The position numbers and the translations under genes are program-made. From NCBI GenBank assembly GCA_022508265.1, contig JAFLVP010000014.1:1-41070 (forward strand): a DNA stretch of 41,070 nucleotides, given 5' to 3'. Positions 1 through 6,708 of this stretch are shown in pieces. The notes below the pieces were generated by a model. That model was given only the letters and a program-made list of their open reading frames with translations. It made no database searches and was not told where the DNA came from. Source of the DNA: Clostridiales bacterium. Its GTDB lineage: Bacteria > Bacillota > Clostridia > Christensenellales > Borkfalkiaceae. Position 1 is the stretch's first letter. Each line of letters opens with the position of its first letter.

Positions 1-54
1 ACCGGCGACCTGCTGATTACGAATCAGCTGCTCTACCAACTGAGCCACAGTAGC
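1..54 (-). tRNA. tRNA-Thr (anticodon CGT), 5' part only
   Basis: On the minus strand the sequence from 54 leftwards has an acceptor 5' strand GCTACTG, a D arm GCTC-AGTTGGTA-GAGC, and an anticodon arm GCTGA-TTCGTAA-TCAGC followed by AGGTC. The loop TTCGTAA places CGT at positions 34-36, so the tRNA reads ACG (Thr). The T arm and the 3' acceptor strand lie beyond the left edge. A promoter sits upstream at 84-111. Confidence 0.9.
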
Positions 55-83
55 AAATCTATTTAATTGCAACTTGCTATATT

Positions 84-111
84 ATTATATCAAATAAATT
101 TATTTTTGCAA
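84..111 (-). promoter_or_regulatory. SigA-type promoter for the tRNA-Thr gene
   Basis: The minus strand reads TTGCAA (111-106), 16 bp, then TATAAT (89-84). Transcription would start near 77, leaving a leader of about 23 nt before the mature tRNA end at 54. Confidence 0.6.
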
Positions 112-188
112 GCGTTTTTATGCCGTTGAAAAATTTTTATTGTCCGTTTTGCCGAATAGAAATTGAGGTTTCGTAATATTTTTATACT

Positions 189-866
189 ATGAGAGTGCGC
201 AGACGGGAAATTACACCATTTGTCGTTGCCGTTGGGGCAATTTTTGCGGTTACCGTAATCATATGCGCATTTGCCGTTTCGTGCAACACCATAACGCTGA
301 CCTTTGAGACAACTTTCTATTTCGTATGTCACAAGACTGCGGACAACTATATTTCCGCCTCGTCCATTTCCGACGCCGTTTCAAGCTACGGCGGGGCGGG
401 ATACATTCTCGAGCTCGACGGCGAATACTTTATAACCGTATCCTGCTACTACTCCGAAAACGACGCAAACGCGGTGCGCGACAGCCTTGCACGGCGCGAG
501 CTTGACTGTTTCGTGTTAAAAAAAGAGACAAAGGAGTACTCGCTGCCCCGTTCGGCGGGCAAAAATGCCGAGCTTTTCAAGGGAAATCTGAACACCCTTA
601 CCTCTCTTTCTTCGCTCGCATATACCTGCGCAAACAAGCTGGATACGGGCGAATACTCGCAAGCAAACGCAAAACAGGTCCTTTCCGACCTTTTAAAAGG
701 GCTTAAAAGCTTGCAAAGCGCGAACCTAAGCAACTGTTTTTCAAACGAGCTTAAAAGACTTATTATTATTTGCGAGGATGCGGGAAGCGGAATCGTTTAC
801 TCGAAAGATTTGCGAAAGCTTCAAATTGCCATTGCCGACACGGTTATAAATATTGAACTTTTTTAA
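189..866 (+). CDS. Membrane-anchored protein of unknown function, possibly SPOR-like
   Basis: This 225-residue protein has a basic N-terminus (MRVRRRE), one hydrophobic segment at about residues 10-32, and an extracytoplasmic remainder. Residues about 50-105 include YILELDGEYFITVSCYYSE and a stretch about not-duplicated residues that resembles the fold of SPOR (peptidoglycan-binding) domains in hydrophobic pattern, but no diagnostic motif is clear. The C-terminal half looks helical. No Shine-Dalgarno precedes ATG 189; a GTG at 195 is an alternative start. A deacetylase gene follows on the same strand, which weakly suggests an envelope role. The family was not recognised, and the SPOR idea is only an inference. 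Confidence 0.65.
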   Translation: MRVRRREITPFVVAVGAIFAVTVIICAFAVSCNTITLTFETTFYFVCHKTADNYISASSISDAVSSYGGAGYILELDGEYFITVSCYYSENDANAVRDSLARRELDCFVLKKETKEYSLPRSAGKNAELFKGNLNTLTSLSSLAYTCANKLDTGEYSQANAKQVLSDLLKGLKSLQSANLSNCFSNELKRLIIICEDAGSGIVYSKDLRKLQIAIADTVINIELF

Positions 867-871
867 TACTG

Positions 872-920
872 TTCACAAAAATATGCCTCTATTCTGCGCG
901 GTTTATCGTAATTTTTTGCA
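872..920 (+). repeat. Degenerate 5'-hairpin module of the modular repeat (copy A)
   Basis: This copy begins with TTCACAAAAAT 5 nt after the stop codon of the 189-866 gene, carries the invariant loop CTATTCTGCG at 889-898, and ends in an ATTTTTT run. The two arms pair only imperfectly, so it looks like a decayed copy. It lies before the ATG at 940 of the deacetylase gene, which argues against any longer N-terminus for that protein. Confidence 0.6.
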
Positions 921-939
921 AATTGCGCAAAATGTGGTT

Positions 940-1626
940 ATGAAGAGAAATTACAGCACAGTTTTCGCGGCAATTTTGTTGCTTGCAGTCATAATTGCGT
1001 TGGTTGCGGGGTTTACGCCTCAAAAAACGACTTTAACTTTTGCCGACAACAGTGAAAAGATAATATATCTAACTTTCGACGACGGTCCGAGTGACAGAGT
1101 TACACCCAAAATTCTGGACGTCTTGAAAGAGGAAAACGTTAAAGCCACCTTTTTTATAGTCGGTAAAAATGCCGTTTTGCGCAAGGATATTTTAAGGCGG
1201 GCGATACGCGAGGGACATGCTCTTGGCGTGCACTCCTATTCGCATATTTACAATGAAATCTACTCTTCCGTTCAAAGCCTTTTAGAGGATATTGACAAGT
1301 GCAACGAGGTAATTAAAGAGATTACGGGCGCGCCTGCCTCGATTTACCGCTTCCCCGGAGGGAGCTTTTTTCTTTCCGAACCCTTAAAACAGGCGGTGCT
1401 TGACAGGGGTATGAAGTATATAGATTGGAACGCTTCTTTAAACGACGCCGAGCTGCAAGACCCCACACCCGACAATCTTTTCGATACGGCGGTTGCAACG
1501 GCGGCGAACAGAGACAAAGTTGTTCTGCTTGCCCACGATACAACCGACAAGACAGCAACAGCCGAGGCGCTTAAAAACGTAATTCTCTATTTTAAACAAC
1601 AAGGCTATAAATTCGAAAAATTTTAA
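940..1626 (+). CDS. Polysaccharide deacetylase (NodB-homology family)
   Basis: This is a 228-residue protein with an N-terminal membrane anchor or signal (about residues 7-26) and an extracytoplasmic NodB domain. Visible motifs are LTFDDGPS (motif 1, catalytic and metal-binding Asp pair), HSYSH (motif 2, metal-binding His) and RFPGGS (motif 3), then WNASLND and a late VVLLAHD. Such enzymes remove N-acetyl groups from peptidoglycan or another polysaccharide; PdaA-like members act on spore cortex, but the substrate cannot be read from sequence. ATG 940 is chosen because the residues encoded upstream run through a repeated hairpin module and because the signal segment then sits at the N-terminus. 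The Shine-Dalgarno is weak. Confidence 0.88.
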   Translation: MKRNYSTVFAAILLLAVIIALVAGFTPQKTTLTFADNSEKIIYLTFDDGPSDRVTPKILDVLKEENVKATFFIVGKNAVLRKDILRRAIREGHALGVHSYSHIYNEIYSSVQSLLEDIDKCNEVIKEITGAPASIYRFPGGSFFLSEPLKQAVLDRGMKYIDWNASLNDAELQDPTPDNLFDTAVATAANRDKVVLLAHDTTDKTATAEALKNVILYFKQQGYKFEKF

Positions 1627-1632
1627 ATATAT

Positions 1633-1659
1633 AGCGGCGCTCGGTTGAGCGCCGCTTTT
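1633..1659. terminator. Bidirectional intrinsic terminator
   Basis: A 10-bp GC-rich stem (AGCGGCGCTC / GAGCGCCGCT) with a GGTT loop, followed by TTTTA on the plus strand and TATATATTT on the minus strand. It lies between the convergent deacetylase gene and the small membrane protein gene. Confidence 0.85.
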
Positions 1660-1677
1660 ATACCGTTTTATTTGCGA

Positions 1678-2142
1678 CTAACGGCTTTGCTGCATTAACT
1701 CCGTCAATCTTTGGCAAGCTTGTGCCGCGTTTTCGACTTGTTTATATTTAATAACTCCCTCTTTTAATACAATTTGCAGCGTGCCTAAACCCGAAGGGTC
1801 GTATTTAGATACTTTGCAGGTGGCATTTACAATATCTTTAATATCACAGCAATACCCGCCGACAAACTTCAATCTTCTTCCGCTCAAAACTATCAGCTCG
1901 GGCGGAGTTTTAGCCTTTTTTAAACTTATTATCCCCCAAATAATACCAAAAGTGCCTGCAAAAAATTCAATACAAGCCAAAAGAATTAAAGCCCACTGTC
2001 TGTCCTCGGGAACGGAAGATAAATTTAATTCTTTTACTACCACAAAGAACGCGCCCAATACCAAACCCATTACACCTACAAAAATAAAAACCAAACAAGC
2101 CTTTTCTTTTATAATGTGGCGGCGGGCTATTATTTCTTCCAT
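1678..2142 (-). CDS. Small membrane protein with two membrane segments and a soluble C-terminal domain
   Basis: This 154-residue protein has hydrophobic segments at about residues 16-36 and 49-73, then a cytoplasmic domain starting LIVLSGRRLKFVGGYCCDIKDIVNATCKVSK. The layout of two helices followed by a small beta-rich domain recalls bacterial PH-like (YdbS/bPH) proteins, which is an inference from layout only. The start is well supported by AAGGAGG with 8 nt before the ATG. The gene stands alone between a terminator at 1633-1659 and the metallophosphoesterase gene. The function is unknown. Confidence 0.7.
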   Translation of the reverse strand: MEEIIARRHIIKEKACLVFIFVGVMGLVLGAFFVVVKELNLSSVPEDRQWALILLACIEFFAGTFGIIWGIISLKKAKTPPELIVLSGRRLKFVGGYCCDIKDIVNATCKVSKYDPSGLGTLQIVLKEGVIKYKQVENAAQACQRLTELMQQSR

Positions 2143-2189
2143 TGTAAAATTACCTCCTTAATATCTTATGTGGAATTATTATTGAATTT

Positions 2190-2885
2190 TTATAATATCC
2201 GCTGGAGTGTAAAGCCGACTTTGTCGCAGGAAGTAAGAATATATTCTATGCCGTTCTTTTGAGTGCGCAGGGGGAAATAAATGGCGCCGTGAATATGCCC
2301 GAAAATGACTTTTTCAACCCCGTTTTCTTCAAAGAGAGAGGTAAAAAGCGTGTCGGGTGATTTAAGTGAAAAGGGCGGGTAGTGAATCATTGCAAGCACT
2401 CTGTCGCCCTCTTCTTTAACCTTTTTGACGGCGTCGAAGCAGAGCTTGAACCTCTCTGACTCACGCAGATACAGGCGCATATCGTTGTCGGTAAAATCAT
2501 TGCTCCCGGGGCATGTCCAACCGCGCGAACCGCAAATAACTACGTCGTTAAATTTAACGCAGTCGTTCTGCAAAAAGCAGAAAGTATCGTCGGGCGCCGA
2601 ACGGCGGATTTTGGTTATCCCGTTCCACCAATAGTCATGGTTGCCGCGGATAAAAACCTTCTTGCCGGGGAGGCAGGCAAGGCTTTGAATATCGAAGAGC
2701 CCGTCCGCTAAATTGAGTCCCCAGCTGATGTCTCCGCAGATTAAAACGACGTCTTCTTCCGACACCCTTTGAAGCCAGTCCGATTTAATTTTTTCAAAGT
2801 GATTTTCCCAGCCCTCGCCGAAGACGTCCATGGGCTTTTCGACCTTTCCCGAAAGGTGCAAATCGCTTATTGAAAATATTTTCAT
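2190..2885 (-). CDS. Calcineurin-like metallophosphoesterase
   Basis: The 231-residue protein carries the metallophosphoesterase motifs in order: SDLHLSG near the N-terminus, GDISWG, GNHDYWW, the His in MIHYPPF, and GHIHG near the C-terminus. These residues bind two metal ions in the active site. The protein resembles the stand-alone predicted phosphohydrolase group of COG1768. The substrate is unknown. There is no signal peptide, so it is likely cytoplasmic. No Shine-Dalgarno precedes the ATG; a -10 box lies only 6 nt upstream, so the mRNA may be leaderless. Confidence 0.9.
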   Translation of the reverse strand: MKIFSISDLHLSGKVEKPMDVFGEGWENHFEKIKSDWLQRVSEEDVVLICGDISWGLNLADGLFDIQSLACLPGKKVFIRGNHDYWWNGITKIRRSAPDDTFCFLQNDCVKFNDVVICGSRGWTCPGSNDFTDNDMRLYLRESERFKLCFDAVKKVKEEGDRVLAMIHYPPFSLKSPDTLFTSLFEENGVEKVIFGHIHGAIYFPLRTQKNGIEYILTSCDKVGFTLQRIL

Positions 2886-2891
2886 ATCCCT

Positions 2892-2920
2892 ATTTTACCA
2901 TATCGGGTGCATTTTTTAAA
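2892..2920 (-). promoter_or_regulatory. Promoter abutting the metallophosphoesterase start codon
   Basis: The minus strand has an extended -10, TGGTAAAAT (TAAAAT at 2897-2892), with a weak -35 TTTAAA 17 bp upstream. The ATG begins at 2885, so transcription would start at or next to the start codon. Confidence 0.5.
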
Positions 2921-2967
2921 GCGTTTTTAAATATTATTTTTATAAGACGTTTTTTGCTGTTTTGTAT

Positions 2968-3003
2968 ATTATATGGGCGTATTATGCGTCGCATAGTACT
3001 ATG
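2968..3003 (-). promoter_or_regulatory. Second possible -10 box with overlapping palindromes
   Basis: A minus-strand TATAAT lies at 2973-2968. Where a -35 box would be, two overlapping perfect palindromes occur instead: TATGCGTCGCATA (2983-2995) and CATAGTACTATG (2992-3003). They could form an operator for the metallophosphoesterase gene. No regulator is identified. Confidence 0.35.
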
Positions 3004-3060
3004 AATAAGCCTTAAATTGCTTAAAACTTGGCAAAAATACGACTTTTTTGCTTTGACACA

Positions 3061-3086
3061 AAAAAACGGCGGAGCGCGCTCCGCCG
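3061..3086 (-). terminator. Intrinsic terminator of the coat-like gene
   Basis: A perfect 20-bp palindrome, CGGCGGAGCGCGCTCCGCCG (3067-3086), is followed on the minus strand by TTTTTT (3066-3061). It ends transcription from the 3136-3789 gene. Confidence 0.88.
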
Positions 3087-3135
3087 AAAAAATTATTTAT
3101 TTTTGCCTTTATAAAAGGTTTTTTATTTGGTTTTG

Positions 3136-3789
3136 TTACTGCCTTGAGCAAGTCTTTCCCTGAGGATAAAGGGGCAGCTCGAAGAAGCCCGAGCATACCT
3201 CTTGCGAGTAATCCTGCGCGGGAGGAATTGCACAATAGCCGTAGCTGGGAACGAGCAGTTCAACGTCTATGGATATCTTCAGAATTGTGGTAAGACAAGC
3301 GTTTACGCTGAAAGTTCCGTTATCGTTAAACCTGCCCTCGGCACATACCGCGGATACTTCGCAGGTGGCTCTGTACGGCATAATCGAAGGTGCGGGTACA
3401 AACAAGATTACGTCTTGGTTGACGCTTATTTCGGACTGTGCCACTCCCTCTATTCCGTTCGCGTCGGTGTATAAAACCTCTACGGGAATATTGACCGTTG
3501 CCTGCACTCTTGCACAGCCCGGTCTGTCGGCAAGCCTTTCGATATTAAGATTTGTGATGTTGCCCGTAGAATTTATTGACCTTGCGCTTATGAAAGTAAG
3601 CGGGTATGTAGGGTTGGCGGGAAGCGGGTTGGTAAGTATAAGCGGATAGTTGTCTAACTGAATCTGCTTGATGCAGGCATCGAAAATCTTCTGTGCCTGA
3701 ATGCACACTTTCTCACACATACCGTTTAATGGATTGCCGCTTATAACGCCGGGGCATTTATCCGATTGAAAGTTGGAAAAAAATGACAT
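3136..3789 (-). CDS. Cysteine-containing clostridial protein, possibly spore-surface associated
   Basis: This 217-residue protein has no signal peptide. It opens with KCPGVISGNPLNGMCEKVCIQAQK, a Cys-bearing N-terminal pattern that I associate with conserved proteins of spore-forming Clostridia. The middle is beta-rich (VQATVNIPVEVLYTD, VILFVPAPSI), and further Cys residues occur at CEVSAVCAEG, VNACLTT, GYCAIPP, EVCSGF and KTCSRQ. A spore coat or exosporium role is plausible given the nearby LysM-like and SpoVB-like genes, but is an inference. The start has a strong GGAGG 6 nt upstream. The leader holds the direct repeat AGTACCAA twice and a sporulation-like -10 sequence. Confidence 0.65.
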   Translation of the reverse strand: MSFFSNFQSDKCPGVISGNPLNGMCEKVCIQAQKIFDACIKQIQLDNYPLILTNPLPANPTYPLTFISARSINSTGNITNLNIERLADRPGCARVQATVNIPVEVLYTDANGIEGVAQSEISVNQDVILFVPAPSIMPYRATCEVSAVCAEGRFNDNGTFSVNACLTTILKISIDVELLVPSYGYCAIPPAQDYSQEVCSGFFELPLYPQGKTCSRQ

Positions 3790-3809
3790 TTTTAACCTCC
3801 GTTATAATT

Positions 3810-3846
3810 TTGGTACTATTTAATATTGGTACTACTGTAATATATG
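3810..3846 (-). promoter_or_regulatory. Possible sporulation promoter and paired AGTACCAA sites
   Basis: On the minus strand CATATATTA (3846-3838) matches the SigK -10 pattern CATAnnnTA, with CACG 16 nt upstream as a weak -35. Just downstream, AGTACCAA occurs twice about 16 bp apart. This is a candidate for mother-cell expression of the coat-like gene. Confidence 0.3.
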
Positions 3847-3883
3847 AAATTTTTATTTTCGGCGTGAAAGCCGTAAAAGCAGC

Positions 3884-4159
3884 TTATAAAGGAATATACA
3901 ATTTTTTCGTAGGGTACAAAGGGGCGTTTGAATTGAGCTCTTTGAGCGTTTCCTCGTCTACCCCCTCTTTGAGGCAGACAGAGCGGTAGGTGTCTCCCAC
4001 CTTTACGGTATAAATCCGACACTTTTTATCGGCACGCAATATCCGTCCGCTGAAAATTCCGCCCGAAACGGGTATTTCAAGCTCCCGCTCGACGTCGCTT
4101 ACGCTCTGACCGCTCTTCACCCTGAAATATCTGTAATTTTCCCTTACGAGCGCAAACAT
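3884..4159 (-). CDS. Small LysM-like protein with two degenerate repeats
   Basis: The 91-residue protein has two LysM-like stretches: RYFRVKSGQSVSDVERELEIP (about residues 10-30) and YTVKVGDTYRSVCLKEGVDEETLKELN (about 50-76), ending in KKLYIPL, as LysM domains often do (the pattern [YF]xVkxGdt...Lk..N...i..GqxLxIP). LysM domains bind peptidoglycan or chitin-like glycans. There is no signal peptide, which fits small LysM proteins such as those on spore coats. The start has no Shine-Dalgarno. The gene diverges from the spoVB-like gene and runs towards the coat-like gene. Confidence 0.72.
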   Translation of the reverse strand: MFALVRENYRYFRVKSGQSVSDVERELEIPVSGGIFSGRILRADKKCRIYTVKVGDTYRSVCLKEGVDEETLKELNSNAPLYPTKKLYIPL

Positions 4160-4191
4160 TTGTATATGATACGCAAAAGCAACGAAAAACG

Positions 4192-4221
4192 TTCATAATC
4201 TTAAAAAGAAATTTGTAGAAT
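4192..4221 (+). promoter_or_regulatory. Promoter immediately upstream of the spoVB-like gene
   Basis: TTCATA (4192-4197), 18 bp, TAGAAT (4216-4221). The ATG is at 4229, so the predicted transcript starts at or next to the ATG. No Shine-Dalgarno is present. Confidence 0.45.
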
Positions 4222-4228
4222 AATGTAG

Positions 4229-5725
4229 ATGAAAAATATTTACAGATCTGCCGCGCAGGTTACGGTATTTTCTACGGTCGAAAAATTTTTGAGCTTTGTT
4301 TACAGAATTATCTTAACGCGAATTATCGGCGCGGAGGGTTTGGGCATCTATCAGATAAGCCTGACCGTCTTTGCCGTGTTCCTGACCGCCGCTTCAAGCG
4401 GTATTCCCGTCACCGTTTCCCGACTTATTGCAAAGAGCAACGCAAAAAACGATATAACCGGAAAACACTCGGCGGTAACTGCGGGCGTTGCCTGCACCCT
4501 TGCCGTAACCGTACCCATAGCTTTGATTTTATTTTTTGGTAAAAATGCTTTCTCCTTCCTCTTTTCCGACCCGAGATGCGCGGATATATTCGTAATTTTA
4601 CTCCCCGGACTTGTGCTGACTTCGGTCTATGCGGTAATAAGGGGTTCGTTTTGGGGAAATAAACAATTTCTCGCCTACTCCGTAATAGAACTCGCCGAAG
4701 ACGCGGTTATGGTCGGTGTGGGTATTGCGCTCATTTTCGGAGTTTCCGACCCCGTTCTCGGCGCAAGATACGCAACGATAGCCGTGCTTGCCTCGTATAT
4801 TTTTTCGTTTACCGTCTCGCTTTTCTGGTATTTTAAATCGGGCGGAAGATTTGTAAACCCCAAAAAGCAATTCAAGCCCCTGTTGTCGGCGGCTACGCCC
4901 GTAACTGCAATGCGGACCTCGACTTCCCTTTTAAACTCCGTAATAGCCGTACTTTTGCCCACCATACTAATGTCGGCGTGCGGACTTTCAAACTCGGAGG
5001 CAGTCAGCCTCTACGGTATAGCAGTGGGTATGGCAATTCCCACGCTCTTTATACCGAGTTCCTTTATAGGCTCAATCGCAGTAGTTGCCGCACCCGAGCT
5101 TTCGGAAAACTTTTATAAGGGCAACACGAAATCGGTCAGATACGACGTCGAAAAGACTTTGCGCGCCGCAATATTCATTGCAACAATTTTAATTCCGATA
5201 CTTTTTGCCGCGGGCGGCTCGATAAGTAAACTTTTGTACGACAACGAGCTGTGCGGGCAAATTGTGCAAGTTAGTGCGTTTATTATGCTGCCGATGTGCA
5301 TAACGTTGATGAGCAACACCCTTCTCAATTCTATGAACTGCGAAAAGAAAACCCTTATATATTTTACAATAGGTGCCGTGGCGATGATGAGTTGCGTTCT
5401 GTTTTTGACGCGCTATCTCGGCGTTTATTCCTACGTTTTGGGGCTTGGGCTGGCTCAAATTATAACGGCAATCTTGAATTTGCGGCTTTTAAAGAAAAAA
5501 TGCGAGGGCACGGGCTATATGCGCTTTACTCTTATGAGCGTAGCCGTAATTGTTGCCGCAAGCGTGTTCGGAACTCTCGTTCACGGGCTGATGCAAAACC
5601 TTTTGCCTCTGTTTTGGCTTATCGTTGTCAGCTCCTGCCTGATTATTTTGTTTACTTTGGCAATTTTATTCTGTCTGAATATGATTTCAATTCAGCCAAT
5701 CAAAAAAATGCTCCACAAAAATTAA
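4229..5725 (+). CDS. spoVB: SpoVB/MurJ-type polysaccharide flippase
   Basis: This 498-residue protein is a polytopic membrane protein with about 12-14 hydrophobic segments and the MOP-superfamily N-terminus (AQVTVFSTVEKFLSFVYRIILTRIIGAEGLGIYQI, broken here by family-typical GAEGLG). Its length and pattern match the SpoVB/YtgP group, which flips lipid-linked cell-wall precursors across the membrane; SpoVB supplies spore cortex synthesis in Bacillus. Which precursor this protein moves is not visible. It may act in the outer forespore membrane with the coat-like and LysM-like genes upstream. A hairpin module with loop CTATTCTGCG begins 1 nt after the stop codon. The symbol is given with moderate confidence, since paralogues are hard to separate. 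Confidence 0.82.
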   Translation: MKNIYRSAAQVTVFSTVEKFLSFVYRIILTRIIGAEGLGIYQISLTVFAVFLTAASSGIPVTVSRLIAKSNAKNDITGKHSAVTAGVACTLAVTVPIALILFFGKNAFSFLFSDPRCADIFVILLPGLVLTSVYAVIRGSFWGNKQFLAYSVIELAEDAVMVGVGIALIFGVSDPVLGARYATIAVLASYIFSFTVSLFWYFKSGGRFVNPKKQFKPLLSAATPVTAMRTSTSLLNSVIAVLLPTILMSACGLSNSEAVSLYGIAVGMAIPTLFIPSSFIGSIAVVAAPELSENFYKGNTKSVRYDVEKTLRAAIFIATILIPILFAAGGSISKLLYDNELCGQIVQVSAFIMLPMCITLMSNTLLNSMNCEKKTLIYFTIGAVAMMSCVLFLTRYLGVYSYVLGLGLAQIITAILNLRLLKKKCEGTGYMRFTLMSVAVIVAASVFGTLVHGLMQNLLPLFWLIVVSSCLIILFTLAILFCLNMISIQPIKKMLHKN

Positions 5726-5726
5726 A

Positions 5727-5769
5727 TTCACAAAAATTTAATTCTATTCTGCGCTTTTAATTTTTGTGA
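5727..5769 (+). repeat. Solo 5'-hairpin module of the modular repeat (copy B)
   Basis: TCACAAAAATTTAA pairs with TTAATTTTTGTGA around the central TTCTATTCTGCGC, with one bulge. It starts next to the stop codon of the spoVB-like gene and also overlaps the end of the convergent TSUP gene at 5757. Because the stem is AT-rich, it would be a poor intrinsic terminator. Confidence 0.72.
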
Positions 5770-6128
5770 CCTATTTTTACTGTAAAAAGTCCTTTTATAC
5801 CGAGAAAAATTAAAAATGCGCCGAAGAGCTTGCCGAGAATTTCGCCCGAAAGAAGGGACGTGGCAAATGCCGTTGCAACCGAGGTTATAAGTGCGGGAAT
5901 TACTATACCCGATACCCCCTCGGTCTTTAAAAGTCCCCTGTCTTTATGCATTTTCAGGCTGAACAGCGCCATTGGGAGAAAGGCAATTAAATTTGCCGCC
6001 TGCGCCGCGTGCTGTCCCACGCCGAGAAATATTGTGAGCACGGGAATAAGTATTGTTCCGCCGCCCATGCCCATTCCGCCGAGCATCCCCGAGAAAAAAC
6101 CCGCAAGCACATACAGATAAAAGCTCAA
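5757..6128 (-). CDS. TauE/SafE (TSUP) family transporter, C-terminal half protein
   Basis: This 123-residue protein has about four membrane segments and the TSUP signature GGMGMGGGTILIPVL near its N-terminus, then HAAQAANLIAFLP. The start is inferred as TTG 6128, which overlaps the TGA of the upstream half gene (6125-6127), with GAGG 9 nt upstream. The reading frame extends further 5' but that part only shadows the upstream gene. Full-length TSUP proteins have two repeats of this unit in one chain; here each repeat is a separate small gene. TSUP proteins move organic or sulfur-containing anions. The substrate is not evident. Confidence 0.82.
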   Translation of the reverse strand: MSFYLYVLAGFFSGMLGGMGMGGGTILIPVLTIFLGVGQHAAQAANLIAFLPMALFSLKMHKDRGLLKTEGVSGIVIPALITSVATAFATSLLSGEILGKLFGAFLIFLGIKGLFTVKIGHKN

Positions 6129-6487
6129 AACAGCATCCTCACGCCGGCAACGAGCATAACGGCTATAAATATGGCGTTGACTATGCCCGTAGGCAGTTTT
6201 TCGAGCATTAAAGCGCCTATCATTCCGCCCGCAGTCGAGCCTATGGCTGCGGGTATTACTATGCCCGGAATAAAATATCCGTTTACAATATACGTTATCG
6301 CGCTGACGAGGCACACGGGGGCAATTACCAAAATTGCCGTTGCGTGGGCGCCCTTTTCTTTGTACCCGAGCATATTTTTGAGAATTGGGACGGCAACCAT
6401 ACCGCCGCCTCCGCCGAATAGCCCGTTCACGGCGCCCGTAAGTCCGCCCGCTAAAACGCGCTTGAAATTTTTACTTTTGACGTTCAT
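6125..6487 (-). CDS. TauE/SafE (TSUP) family transporter, N-terminal half protein
   Basis: This 120-residue protein has about four membrane segments, with GGLTGAVNGLFGGGGGMVAVPIL near the N-terminus and HATAILVIAPVCLVSA following, equivalent to the first TSUP repeat. The start has AAAGG 8 nt upstream. The stop overlaps the TTG start of the second half gene, so the two are probably translationally coupled and form a heterodimer. No Cys or sulfur-metabolism gene adjoins the pair, so the cargo cannot be guessed from context. Confidence 0.85.
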   Translation of the reverse strand: MNVKSKNFKRVLAGGLTGAVNGLFGGGGGMVAVPILKNMLGYKEKGAHATAILVIAPVCLVSAITYIVNGYFIPGIVIPAAIGSTAGGMIGALMLEKLPTGIVNAIFIAVMLVAGVRMLF

Positions 6488-6596
6488 TTAAATTACCTTT
6501 TAGCCTCTGCCGACCAAATTATTCGCATATATACAAAAAGTTTTTGCATTTTTAACAAAAATAATTAAATTTTTTGCGGCATAAGCGTTTAATTGC

Positions 6597-6625
6597 TTGC
6601 ATACAAAACGCGTTTATATTAAAAT
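6597..6625 (+). promoter_or_regulatory. SigA-type promoter for the large surface protein
   Basis: TTGCAT (6597-6602), 17 bp, TAAAAT (6620-6625). The leader of about 75 nt contains a small hairpin, CCGC-GAAA-GCGG, at about 6677-6688, ahead of the Shine-Dalgarno AAGGTG. Confidence 0.6.
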
Positions 6626-6708
6626 AGAGAAGTGTGATTTATTAAATAGATAATAAGGACAAAAAAATCGCTTGCCGCGAAAGCGGTAGAATATACAAGG
6701 TGTTTTAT

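Noticed and set aside
853-939. Longer N-terminus of the polysaccharide deacetylase
   Set aside because: It would run through a degenerate repeat module and place the signal segment inside the protein.
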